Assembly (NCBI RefSeq): GCF_003479605.1
Contig: NZ_QUHR01000006.1
Span: forward strand, 1-64,000
Source of the DNA: Roseburia sp. AF12-17LB
GTDB taxonomy: Bacteria; Bacillota; Clostridia; Lachnospirales; Lachnospiraceae
Reading direction: 5' to 3'
Length of the DNA stretch: 64,000 nt
The notes beneath the pieces were generated by a model. That model saw nothing but the letters and a program-made list of their open reading frames with translations, searched no databases and was not told where the DNA came from. The position numbers were made by a program, and so were the translations under genes. Shown here in pieces: positions 34,187-42,733 of this stretch (positions are counted from its first letter, which is position 1; each line of letters begins with the position of its first letter).

Positions 34187-34272
34187 GTCTTGCCAAATCT
34201 TCTGATTTCAAGTAATATTAAATCATTGATAGTGGAGAGACGAAAAGTCCACTGGTTGTAAGAAGGAAAAAC

Positions 34273-35751
34273 ATGTTAGAAGAGATTTGTAAGGCACTGA
34301 CCGAAGAGACGAATATACGTGAAAATCTGATAGAATTAAAGAAAAGCATAAAAAATCAGGATGCATTGAAGGAATGGAAAGAATACCATGCAACGCATCC
34401 GGTTTTGTATGCTTTTTTGAGTTCCGAAGATGCTAAAATCCGGAAAAATGCAGCACTTATTCTGGGTGAGACAAATGAATCAGCGGCGGCAAAAGCACTG
34501 TTTGAGGCATACCAGAGGGAGAATACACGCTTTGTGAAAAGTTCTTATCTTACTGCAATGAATGGACTTGATATAGAGAATTATCAGGACGCACTCGGGA
34601 AGCGTTACAAGGAATTGATAACAGAAGTTCCGGCAGAAAGCGAAAAGAAGCACAGAACGGAAGAACTGCATGCTCTGGATAAATTGTTAGGTGGGCTGAA
34701 CCAGAATAAGAAGCATCGTTTTACTGGATATGAAGAAGAGGTAGAAGTGCTTCTGACAACCAATCCTGCATATCGTGAGATTACGGCAGAACAGATAAAA
34801 AAAGATCGTCCGGTGCTGGTTCCGGCAGGTGTAAAAGTAAAGACAACACATCTCGGGGATGTGATAAAGATTCGTACTTTCCGGGAGATGCTGTTGCTGT
34901 TGTCCGGGGGACACCGGATTGCTGCAGAACCGGAAGCGGTAGCAGAGGCATATGCAAAATCAAATCTTATGGAGTTATTAAACAGGCTGCATGAGGGCAA
35001 TCCACCATTTCGCTTCCGCATGGAAGTAAGGGGCATTGCACCGGAAGAAAAAGGCAGCTTTATCCGGAAAGCGGCAGCAGCATTAGAAGATTTAACCGGA
35101 CATCAGCTGTTAAATACGGTAGATGGCTATGAAATAGAATTGCGGCTTACGAAGAATACGGATGGCACATTATATCCATCCTGTAAATTATTTACGATTC
35201 CAATGCGGAGATTTTCTTACCGGAAGGAAGCAGTTGCAGCATCCATTCATCCGGCAAATGCAGCATTATTTATGAAGCTGGCAGAACCTTATCTGAAAAA
35301 GGGTGCACAGGTATTAGATCCGTGCTGCGGAGTTGGTACCATGTTAATAGAACGTGACCTTCTGGTGCCGGCGGGAGATATGTACGGACTGGATATTTTT
35401 GGAGAGGCTGTGATAAAGGCAAGAGAGAATGCCAAAGCGGCAGGAAGGCAGATTAATTATATTAATCGTGATTTTTTTGATTTTACACATAAATACCTTT
35501 TTGATGAAATCATTTCCAATATGCCATTGAGAGGGAAGAAAACAAGAGAAGAACAGGATGCCTTTTACAGTCAGTTCTTTGATTGTGCAGGAAAATTCCT
35601 GAAAAATGGTGGTCATATGATTTTATATTCCAATGAGGGCGGCTTTGTAAAGAAACAGCTGCGGAGACATATGGAATATCGTCTATTAGACGAGTTCTGT
35701 ATACGGGAAAAAGAAGGTTTTTATTTATTTATAGTCGGTAAAAAGGGGTAA
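34273..35751 (+). CDS. HEAT-repeat/SAM-dependent methyltransferase (Trm11/RlmKL-like)
   Basis: A 492-residue protein. The N-terminus (about 30-130) has HEAT-like helices (AKIRKNAALILGETNESAAAKAL...), and the middle may be a THUMP-like RNA-binding part. The C-terminus (about 325-490) is a methyltransferase with motif I DPCCGVGTMLIE and a motif IV variant SNMPLRGK in place of NPPY-type. This fits the Trm11/RlmKL group that modifies N2 of guanosine, so an RNA substrate is likely. The GGDEF-EAL gene starts 5 nt after its stop. Confidence 0.8.
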   Translation: MLEEICKALTEETNIRENLIELKKSIKNQDALKEWKEYHATHPVLYAFLSSEDAKIRKNAALILGETNESAAAKALFEAYQRENTRFVKSSYLTAMNGLDIENYQDALGKRYKELITEVPAESEKKHRTEELHALDKLLGGLNQNKKHRFTGYEEEVEVLLTTNPAYREITAEQIKKDRPVLVPAGVKVKTTHLGDVIKIRTFREMLLLLSGGHRIAAEPEAVAEAYAKSNLMELLNRLHEGNPPFRFRMEVRGIAPEEKGSFIRKAAAALEDLTGHQLLNTVDGYEIELRLTKNTDGTLYPSCKLFTIPMRRFSYRKEAVAASIHPANAALFMKLAEPYLKKGAQVLDPCCGVGTMLIERDLLVPAGDMYGLDIFGEAVIKARENAKAAGRQINYINRDFFDFTHKYLFDEIISNMPLRGKKTREEQDAFYSQFFDCAGKFLKNGGHMILYSNEGGFVKKQLRRHMEYRLLDEFCIREKEGFYLFIVGKKG

Positions 35752-35756
35752 CAAAA

Positions 35757-38417
35757 ATGAAGCAGAAGTTGGACATGCAGGGGAGTAATGAGTTAATGTT
35801 TGGAGCGGAATTACTCGACGGAAGAGTGCTTCAGGGATTACAGGACCGTTTCTGTGCCTGTAATAATTTATATTGTGTATGCTTAAGCCAGATGCAGGGG
35901 GTTGTGACCAAGGCATATGGTTCCAAGGAAGAACTGAATTATCTTCATGAAAAAGTCGGTATGGCACGCCATATTGTGCTGCTGAACAGACTGATTACCT
36001 CTGAGATGGAAGATGTAGTGGAAGAACCATTGGAAGAGGATTATTTGAAAATGAACGGTGTTGCAATCCGTGTAGGCGGTAAGATTGCAGCAATCTGGAT
36101 TGTCATTGGTGTGCTTTCTGATATAGCCGCACCAGAACAGGAGATTCCGGAGAATATCCAGAAGACTACGACAAAGCAGTATTACAATTCACTTGATTTT
36201 TTAACCTATATATCCAAACAGTATTTTGCTACAAAGTTGGATGAGCTTCTGGCACAGGAAGCATTTGCAAAAAACAGGGAAAGCCAGGAGCAGATTAAGA
36301 CAGAATTACAGCGTACAGAGGTCATGACTTCTATCGTGAAAATGTTGGAGAGTGAAAATGGCTTTTCCAAAATTGCAGACGAAATTCTGACAGATGTATG
36401 CAATTATCTGAAAATCAGTAATGCAGCATTGCTCCGTATTAACCGGGATGGCGAGACTGCGGATATGATAAGTGAATGCTGTCTGGAGGAAGAGGATGCA
36501 TTGATTGCAAAATGCCAGGGCATTTCCACATCAGAATTTCCTTTTACCAATGGCAAGCCTTATATGATTTCAGCAGATTCCATACTGCCGCCCGCGTTTG
36601 CACAGTTTTTTGAAAAATGGAATATTCAGGCGGCAATCAGCCTGCCGGTAGAGATTAACGGGGAAGCTGCCATGTATTTATGCTTCTTTGAACTGCGGAA
36701 ACGCCGTATCTGGGATGTTTCCGATATTAAATTTTTAAATGAAGTAAAACAGATTGTGCAGAGTATTTTGATTAAGCGGATTACAAAGAATTCGCTGGCA
36801 AGTTCTTATGCATCCTTAGAGGCAATCCTTGAAAATGTAGGCTGTGGAATCTGTGTAAGGGATATGCTTTCGGAGAAGATTCTTTATACGAACCAGCAGT
36901 TTCACAGGTTATTTGCAGATGGCCGGTTTGAAAAGCAGCAGGATGAGATTTTCCGTTACGGTAATAAGCGTTATGGAAATGGTAATTTTGTAGAATATTA
37001 TTCCAAAGAGGATAACCGGTATTTTGACATTTATCATACCCAGATTAACTGGGTGGATGGCAGAAGGGTTATGCTGCTGACGGTTTATGATGTGACGGAT
37101 AAAAAGCTTTATCAGCAGAAGATTGAACGCCAGGCGAATAATGATTTCCTGACGGGACTTTATAACAGAATGCGTTGTGAGCATGATGTGGAAATCTATA
37201 TCCAGAGAGCCAGGGAACAGGGTGGCAAGGGAGCACTCTGCTATATTGACCTGGATGACTTTAAGCATATTAATGATGGTCTGGGACATCAGTATGGGGA
37301 TATTCTGCTGCAGACGATTTCAAGAAGCCTGCAGGGAGTGACCGGACTGGATTCTACCTGCTACCGCATGGGTGGTGATGAGTTTATCATCATTGTTAAT
37401 CAGGAAGAATATCAGCGTCTGGATGAGATTTTAACAGAGATTAGGAATATTTTCTCCAAGCCGTGGTTCTTAAAAGGTGGAGATTACTACTGTACCATGA
37501 GTATGGGGGTGGTACGTTTCCCGGATGACGGAGACAATGTACAGGAATTAATCAAAAAAGCAGATATTGCTTTATACGAAGCAAAAAAAGGCGGTAAAAA
37601 CCGTATAGAATTCTATGATGAGAATGTAGAAGCAACATCCTTTAAGCGGCTTGATTTAGAGAAGAATATGCGTTATGCCACTACAAATTCCTGCCAGGAA
37701 TTTGAGGTGTATTATCAGCCGATTGTGGATATTTCCAGACCGGGAGACCCATGTAGTGGAGCAGAGGCACTTATCCGCTGGAATTCCGAGGCAATGGGGA
37801 TGATTTCCCCGTCTGAATTTATTCCACTGGCAGAATATTTAGGACTTATCAATCCAATCGGAAGCTTTGCATTGAAAGAAGCCTGCCACCGTTGTAAATA
37901 CTGGAATGACATGGGACATCCGGAGTATCATGTCAATGTAAATCTTTCGGTGGTACAGCTATTGCAGAATGATATGAAAGAAAAAGTCAGGGAAGTGTTG
38001 GAAGAGACAAAGATGGATCCGGCAAACCTTACCCTTGAAGTAACAGAGAGCCTTGCAATTAACGATATGAAGCGTATGAAGAGGATTCTTTCGGATATCA
38101 AGAGCCTTGGAGTAAAGGTTGCACTGGACGATTTTGGAACAGGTTATTCTTCCTTGAACCATATCCGTGAGCTGCCGATTGACATTATCAAGATAGACCG
38201 CTGCTTTATCATTGACATTGGAAAAGATGAGTATGCAGAGGCCTTTGTAAAGATGGTATCAGAACTGGCAGAGACCATCGGAGTACGGATTTGTGTAGAG
38301 GGGGTAGAGGAAACGGAACAGGTGGAGAAGCTCCGCAGCATGAAGGTGCAGTATATTCAGGGTTATTATTATGGTAAGCCAATGCGTGCAGAGGACTTTG
38401 AAAAGAAGTATCTGTAG
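35757..38417 (+). CDS. bifunctional-type GGDEF-EAL cyclic-di-GMP protein
   Basis: An 886-residue signalling protein. Order: an N-terminal region of about 150 residues with CACNNLYCVCL that might be a degenerate PocR-like sensor, a GAF-like domain (about 186-340), a PAS domain (about 350-455), GGDEF (about 462-620, motif GGDEF near 537) and EAL (about 640-886). EAL residues look intact: AEALIRW (near 668), NVNLS, LEVTES, DDFGTGYSSL (near 787), IKIDR, EGVE and QGYYYGKP. No membrane segment is seen. Both synthesis and breakdown of c-di-GMP are formally possible; which dominates is unknown. A bidirectional terminator follows. Confidence 0.92.
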   Translation: MKQKLDMQGSNELMFGAELLDGRVLQGLQDRFCACNNLYCVCLSQMQGVVTKAYGSKEELNYLHEKVGMARHIVLLNRLITSEMEDVVEEPLEEDYLKMNGVAIRVGGKIAAIWIVIGVLSDIAAPEQEIPENIQKTTTKQYYNSLDFLTYISKQYFATKLDELLAQEAFAKNRESQEQIKTELQRTEVMTSIVKMLESENGFSKIADEILTDVCNYLKISNAALLRINRDGETADMISECCLEEEDALIAKCQGISTSEFPFTNGKPYMISADSILPPAFAQFFEKWNIQAAISLPVEINGEAAMYLCFFELRKRRIWDVSDIKFLNEVKQIVQSILIKRITKNSLASSYASLEAILENVGCGICVRDMLSEKILYTNQQFHRLFADGRFEKQQDEIFRYGNKRYGNGNFVEYYSKEDNRYFDIYHTQINWVDGRRVMLLTVYDVTDKKLYQQKIERQANNDFLTGLYNRMRCEHDVEIYIQRAREQGGKGALCYIDLDDFKHINDGLGHQYGDILLQTISRSLQGVTGLDSTCYRMGGDEFIIIVNQEEYQRLDEILTEIRNIFSKPWFLKGGDYYCTMSMGVVRFPDDGDNVQELIKKADIALYEAKKGGKNRIEFYDENVEATSFKRLDLEKNMRYATTNSCQEFEVYYQPIVDISRPGDPCSGAEALIRWNSEAMGMISPSEFIPLAEYLGLINPIGSFALKEACHRCKYWNDMGHPEYHVNVNLSVVQLLQNDMKEKVREVLEETKMDPANLTLEVTESLAINDMKRMKRILSDIKSLGVKVALDDFGTGYSSLNHIRELPIDIIKIDRCFIIDIGKDEYAEAFVKMVSELAETIGVRICVEGVEETEQVEKLRSMKVQYIQGYYYGKPMRAEDFEKKYL

Positions 38418-38426
38418 AAATAAAAG

Positions 38427-38473
38427 AATGAGTAAAAAGCTGATGGAAGGAAAGCTTTTTACTCATTTTAAGT
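38427..38473. terminator. bidirectional terminator between GGDEF-EAL and exonuclease III
   Basis: Perfect 15-bp arms AATGAGTAAAAAGCT (38427-38441) and AGCTTTTTACTCATT (38453-38467). TTTTAAG follows on the plus strand and CTTTTATTT on the minus strand, and the flanking genes converge. Confidence 0.9.
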
Positions 38474-39229
38474 TTAGCAGTCTATCTCCAGTTCTACCGG
38501 ACAATGGTCGGAACCAGGAACTTCCGTATGAATGGCAGCTCCCTTTAACTTCTCTTTTAAGGACTGGGAAACCAGAAAATAATCAATACGCCATCCGGCA
38601 TTCTTTTCCCTTGCGTGGAAACGGTAGGACCACCAGGAGTAGATGCCTTCCTGTTCCGGGTAGAAATAACGGAAGGTATCGATAAAACCATTTTCTAAAA
38701 GAACAGAGAATTTTTCCCGTTCTTCATCTGTAAATCCGGCATTTTTACGGTTGGTTTTCGGGTTCTTCAAATCAATTTCTTTGTGGGCAACATTCAGGTC
38801 ACCGCAGAAAATAACCGGTTTCTTTTCTTCTAATCCCTTTAAATACTGTAAAAAAGCATCTTCCCATTCCATACGGTAGGAAAGCCTTGCCAGTTCGCTC
38901 TGGGAGTTTGGCGTGTAGCAGGTGATGAGATAGTAGTTTTCATATTCTAATGTGATAACACGTCCTTCTTCATCATGCTCCGGGATGCCAATGCCATAGC
39001 TTACAGAAAGAGGTTCCTTTTTGGTAAAGATGGCAGTGCCGGAATAGCCTTTTTTCTTCGCATAATTCCAGTACTGGTAATAGCCCGGAAGGGAAAGGTC
39101 AATCTGTCCTTCCTGCAGTTTAGTCTCCTGAATACAGAATGCATCTGCATTGATTTCATGGAAGAAATCTAAAAATCCTTTATTGACACAGGCACGTAAG
39201 CCATTTACATTCCAGGAAATAAATTTCAT
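38474..39229 (-). CDS. xth: exodeoxyribonuclease III / AP endonuclease
   Basis: A 251-residue DNA repair nuclease of the ExoIII/ExoA family. Active-site residues are visible in order: WNVNGLR, QETKLQ (metal-binding glutamate), [19 protein letters not shown], and the terminal [10 protein letters not shown]. The start at 39229 has AAGGAG upstream; the frame extends to 39355 inside repeat C without a site. Repeat C ends 30 nt upstream of this start. Confidence 0.95.
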   Translation of the reverse strand: MKFISWNVNGLRACVNKGFLDFFHEINADAFCIQETKLQEGQIDLSLPGYYQYWNYAKKKGYSGTAIFTKKEPLSVSYGIGIPEHDEEGRVITLEYENYYLITCYTPNSQSELARLSYRMEWEDAFLQYLKGLEEKKPVIFCGDLNVAHKEIDLKNPKTNRKNAGFTDEEREKFSVLLENGFIDTFRYFYPEQEGIYSWWSYRFHAREKNAGWRIDYFLVSQSLKEKLKGAAIHTEVPGSDHCPVELEIDC

Positions 39230-39259
39230 AGTGAGTCTCCTTTTTATTGATACATATCG

Positions 39260-39758
39260 GTGATTGCGAAAAAGCGGTGTTTTATTTGAAAAAGGTCTGT
39301 ATTCGAAGAATTGGTGGCTTATGTGATGTGAAATGCCAGCAATTCTTAGCTGCATATTTTTCTTAATGGTAAACTGTCTTTCCGTTGCTTTGACCGGATG
39401 CCGTCACTGTCCGCCAGGTGCGGATGCCACATAATAACTGCAAGGGGCACTAAGAATTTCGAGACATATTTTGTCAGGTCCGGCAACCGGCACAAATTCA
39501 CATCCATGTTCATATGTGCCTCGCTGGCACGTCCCTGTGCCAGCGTTGCCGGGTGCCGGACGAAATTCCAAGTGCCCCTAACAGCCATTAAAAGGCATCC
39601 GTACTCCGGCGGACAGTACCGGCATCTTGTCAAACATTGGAAAGACTGCTTTCTATCACAAAAAGAAAAATATGCAGCTTAGAACTGCGGTATTTCATAT
39701 TAAAGCCAACATTCTTCGAATACAGTCTTTTGAAATAATAATTTCTTTTCGCAATCAC
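39260..39758 (-). repeat. structured repeat family 1, copy C (long form)
   Basis: A 499-bp imperfect palindrome between divergent exonuclease III and PPK2 genes. Terminal inverted repeats GTGATTGCGAAAA (39260-39272) and TTTTCGCAATCAC (39746-39758) are perfect over 13 bp, and the arms stay similar inward (CTGTATTCGAAGAAT, AGCTGCATATTTTTCTT, GTCTTTCC, CTGTCCGCC). The core is 39438-39584: GGGGCACTAAGAATTTCG (39444-39461) against CGAAATTCCAAGTGCCCC (39561-39578), hairpin CGCTGGCAC/GTGCCAGCG, and GGCACA/TGTGCC around AACATGGATGTGA, all read on the minus strand. In that orientation it points toward exonuclease III and ends 30 nt before its ATG. Confidence 0.9.
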
Positions 39759-39871
39759 ATATTTGTTTCATTATACCCATTAGACTGGATATTCTTCAAG
39801 AAAAATATTATACTATTTCTATATATAAAAATGCAACGTATTGTGGAGTTATAAGCGAAGGAGGATATGCG

Positions 39872-41428
39872 ATGTTAGAGAAGGTAGATTTAAACCGGAA
39901 GATGGGGAAAAAGGAATATAAGGAGTGGATGGACGATTTGCAGCCGAAACTTTCTTATCTGCAGAGAGCCTGTAAGGAACAGAAGATTCCGGTTATGATT
40001 GTATTTGAGGGATTTGGTGCAGCAGGAAAAGGAACATTGATTAATAAAATCATTGAGCCTTTAGACCCGAGGGGATTTTCGGTGTACGCTACTGCAGTGG
40101 AGACAAAGGAAGAAAAAATGCATCCGTTCCTGTGGCGTTTCTGGACGAAGATTCCATCACAGGGAAGAATTGCAATTTTTGACAGAAGCTGGTACCGGAG
40201 AGTGTTGGTGGACCGCTTTGACGGTGTGACCACAAAGGAGCAGCTTGATTATGCGTTCGGAGAAATCTGTTCCTTTGAAAAACAGCTGACGGATGATGGC
40301 ATGGTAATTATTAAGCTGTTCGCAGATGTGTCAAAGAAGGAGCAGAAGAAGCGTTTTGATAAGCTTCTGGAAGATAAGAAGACTGCATGGCGGGTAACAA
40401 AGGACGATTTGGCGAGAAATAAGCATTATGAAGAATATCTTGCCATGAATGAAGAAATGCTGGAAAAGACGGATTCTGAATATGCACCGTGGCATATTTT
40501 AGAGTGCACCGACCGGGAATATGCGGCAGCAAAAATGACGGAAATCGTAGTTTCTGTGTTGGAGCAGGCAATCGCAGATAAGAAAGCCGAACAGGAGAAG
40601 AGGGAGCAGGAGAAAACAAAGGCGCAGGAAATAAAACAGGAAAAGGATACTTTGCAGGAAGCAGGAGCCGCATCACAAAAGGAGCAGGTACTTAAGAGCT
40701 CCGTACTGGCAGGAGTAGACCTTTCAAAGAAGATGGAAAAAGAGGAGTACAAAAAAGAACTTGCACGTCTTCAGGCAAGACTTTCCGAGCTTCATAATGA
40801 ACTTTATAAATACCGGATTCCGGTGGTGCTGGCATTTGAAGGCTGGGATGCCGGTGGAAAAGGCGGAGCCATCAAACGGCTGACCCAGGCATTGGATCCA
40901 AGGGGGTATCAGGTAAATCCGGTGGCAGCACCCAATGATGCAGAAAAAACACATCATTATCTGTGGCGTTTCTGGAAACAGTTTCCAAAGGATGGTCATG
41001 TAGCAATATTTGACCGTTCCTGGTATGGCCGCGTTATGGTTGAGAGAATCGAAGGCTTCTGTCAGGAAGAAGAATGGAAGCGTGCTTACCATGAGATGAA
41101 CGAAATGGAAGAGCAGCTGGCGCATCATGGAACCATTGTTTTAAAATTCTGGATGCACATTGATAAGGATGAGCAGGAGCGTCGTTTTAAGGAGCGTATG
41201 GAAAACCCGGCAAAGCAGTGGAAGATTACCGATGAGGACTGGCGCAACCGTGAGAAATGGGATGCTTATGAAAAGGCAGTGGATGAAATGCTGATTCGTA
41301 CCTCTACCACTTATGCACCATGGATTTTAGTAGAGGCAGACTGCAAGTATTATGCCAGAATTAAAGTGCTTCGTACGGTGGTAGAAGCAATTGAGAAGCG
41401 TCTGAAAGAAGAAAAAGAACGGAAATAA
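39872..41428 (+). CDS. pap: tandem-PPK2 polyphosphate:AMP phosphotransferase
   Basis: A 518-residue protein with two PPK2 domains (about 8-235 and 285-510). Each has Walker A (EGFGAAGKGT; EGWDAGGKGG) and Walker B (IAIFDRSWY in both), and both have the lid arginine-rich segments. Two-domain PPK2 enzymes (class II) transfer phosphate from polyphosphate to AMP. The first domain has GFGAAGKG instead of GWDAGGKG and may be structural. The E/K-rich linker lies between. GGAGG precedes the start. No poly-P synthase is nearby. Confidence 0.92.
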   Translation: MLEKVDLNRKMGKKEYKEWMDDLQPKLSYLQRACKEQKIPVMIVFEGFGAAGKGTLINKIIEPLDPRGFSVYATAVETKEEKMHPFLWRFWTKIPSQGRIAIFDRSWYRRVLVDRFDGVTTKEQLDYAFGEICSFEKQLTDDGMVIIKLFADVSKKEQKKRFDKLLEDKKTAWRVTKDDLARNKHYEEYLAMNEEMLEKTDSEYAPWHILECTDREYAAAKMTEIVVSVLEQAIADKKAEQEKREQEKTKAQEIKQEKDTLQEAGAASQKEQVLKSSVLAGVDLSKKMEKEEYKKELARLQARLSELHNELYKYRIPVVLAFEGWDAGGKGGAIKRLTQALDPRGYQVNPVAAPNDAEKTHHYLWRFWKQFPKDGHVAIFDRSWYGRVMVERIEGFCQEEEWKRAYHEMNEMEEQLAHHGTIVLKFWMHIDKDEQERRFKERMENPAKQWKITDEDWRNREKWDAYEKAVDEMLIRTSTTYAPWILVEADCKYYARIKVLRTVVEAIEKRLKEEKERK

Positions 41429-41498
41429 TTACCACTTGGTTCGTATTTCTTACCACTTATTCCAAAGGCATTTACAGAAAAATGTGTTTGTGTATAAT
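41429..41498 (+). promoter_or_regulatory. promoter of the LytTR operon with paired direct repeats
   Basis: TTACCACTT occurs twice (41429-41437 and 41450-41458), exactly 21 bp apart, i.e. two helical turns, a spacing typical of LytTR-binding sites. Downstream is a promoter: TTTACA (41471-41476), 16-bp spacer, TATAAT (41493-41498), 23 nt before the gene. Autoregulation by the encoded LytTR protein is inferred. Confidence 0.65.
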
Positions 41499-41521
41499 GA
41501 GTGACATAGGAAGGAACGACA

Positions 41522-41983
41522 ATGAAGATACGGATTGAATTAGACGAAAACTTAATAGAGGATGAAGTGCTGATTCGCTGCAGATCCTTAGATGAAAATG
41601 TAAGGAAAATACAGGAAGCCGTGTCACAGGTGCTTACCGGAAAACAGCAGTTAATCTGTTATAAGGAAGATACGGAATACTATCTGTCTTTGGATGAAAT
41701 CCTGTTTTTTGAGACAGAGACCAAAGAGGTATGGGTGCATACAACAGATAAGATGTATCAGACCAGATATAAACTGTATGAGCTGGAAGAACTGTTGCCG
41801 GGACATTTTATGAGGGTTTCCAAATCCACGATTTTAAATACCAACCGGATTTACTCCATTACAAGAAATCTTACGGCATCAAGTGTGGTGGAATTTATGG
41901 GAAGCCATAAACAGGTATATGTATCAAGATATTACTACAAACCATTAAAATGTAAACTGGAAGAAAAGAGGATAAGAAAATGA
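41522..41983 (+). CDS. LytTR-domain DNA-binding protein
   Basis: A 153-residue protein whose C-terminal 100 residues are a LytTR domain (ISLDEILFFETETKEVWVHT, RVSKSTILNTNRIYSI). There is no receiver domain; the N-terminal 40 residues are short. The next gene, a LiaF-like membrane protein, overlaps by 4 nt. Small LytTR proteins paired with a membrane partner often form a regulator/anti-regulator unit in Firmicutes; here control of an envelope-stress response is a guess. Confidence 0.88.
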   Translation: MKIRIELDENLIEDEVLIRCRSLDENVRKIQEAVSQVLTGKQQLICYKEDTEYYLSLDEILFFETETKEVWVHTTDKMYQTRYKLYELEELLPGHFMRVSKSTILNTNRIYSITRNLTASSVVEFMGSHKQVYVSRYYYKPLKCKLEEKRIRK

Positions 41984-42675
41984 AAAAAGAGAGAATCTTC
42001 TGGGGACTGTTTCTGATTTTTGGAGCGGTATTCCTGATTGTAAGCAAACTGGGACTGGTGGAAGGCATTGGCTTCTGGACGGTAATCGGAACAATATTTT
42101 TCGGTTGTATTTTATTAAGCAGCCTGATAAAGCTTCGATTTACCGGAATCTTTTTTTCATTGGCATTTCTTGGAATTATTTATGATGAACAGCTTGGCAT
42201 ACAGGCGATTACACCATGGCCGATACTTGGAGCGGCACTGCTTTTATCCATCGGCTTCGGTATCATTTTTAAGAAGAATACCACAAAATGTTGGAAAAAG
42301 AAAAAAGATACGGACTATGAGACCATTATAGATGAAGAGGATGGTAACCGGATTTCTTTCGATACCTCCTTTGGCGCATCCATCAAATATGTGAATACGG
42401 ATGATTTCCAGTCTGCTTCCTTGGACTGCAGCTTTGGCAGCATGAAAGTGTATTTTGATAATGCGATGATGCAGCAGCCACAGGCAACGATTTATCTGGA
42501 TGCATCCTTTTCCGGAGTAGAGCTTTATATTCCAAAGAGCTGGGCAATGATAAATAAAGTCCATGCAGCATTTGGTGCAGTGGAAGAGAAAAATCGGAAT
42601 GTACCGGATGGTGTGCACAGTGTGATACTTACTGGAGAATGTAATTTTTCCGGCGTAACAATTATATATGTATAA
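41980..42675 (+). CDS. LiaF-like membrane protein
   Basis: A 231-residue protein with four hydrophobic segments in the N-terminal half (about 7-28, 33-50, 52-68, 75-95), then a cytoplasmic linker rich in lysine, then a C-terminal beta-rich domain (about 125-230) resembling the LiaF/cell-wall-active antibiotic response domain (FDTSFGASIKYV, LDCSFGSMKVYF, FSGVELYIPKSW). LiaF inhibits a two-component system; here the partner would be the LytTR protein just upstream (ATGA overlap). Confidence 0.8.
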   Translation: MKKERIFWGLFLIFGAVFLIVSKLGLVEGIGFWTVIGTIFFGCILLSSLIKLRFTGIFFSLAFLGIIYDEQLGIQAITPWPILGAALLLSIGFGIIFKKNTTKCWKKKKDTDYETIIDEEDGNRISFDTSFGASIKYVNTDDFQSASLDCSFGSMKVYFDNAMMQQPQATIYLDASFSGVELYIPKSWAMINKVHAAFGAVEEKNRNVPDGVHSVILTGECNFSGVTIIYV

Positions 42676-42684
42676 GAAATAGCA

Positions 42685-42726
42685 TAGAGAAAGCTGTCAG
42701 CAAAATTTTGCTGGCAGCTTTCTCTA
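42685..42726. terminator. bidirectional terminator, LiaF-like gene and MATE
   Basis: A 21-bp stem (42685-42705 with 42706-42726) reading TAGAGAAAGCTG(T/C)CAGCAAAA with one G-T pair, nearly without loop. T-rich flanks lie on both sides between convergent genes. Confidence 0.85.
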
Positions 42727-42733
42727 ATGTATT

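Noticed and set aside
39250..39770. Target-site duplications flanking repeat C, and likewise A, D and E
   Set aside because: Only four-base similarities (for example ATAT) were found, which is within chance.
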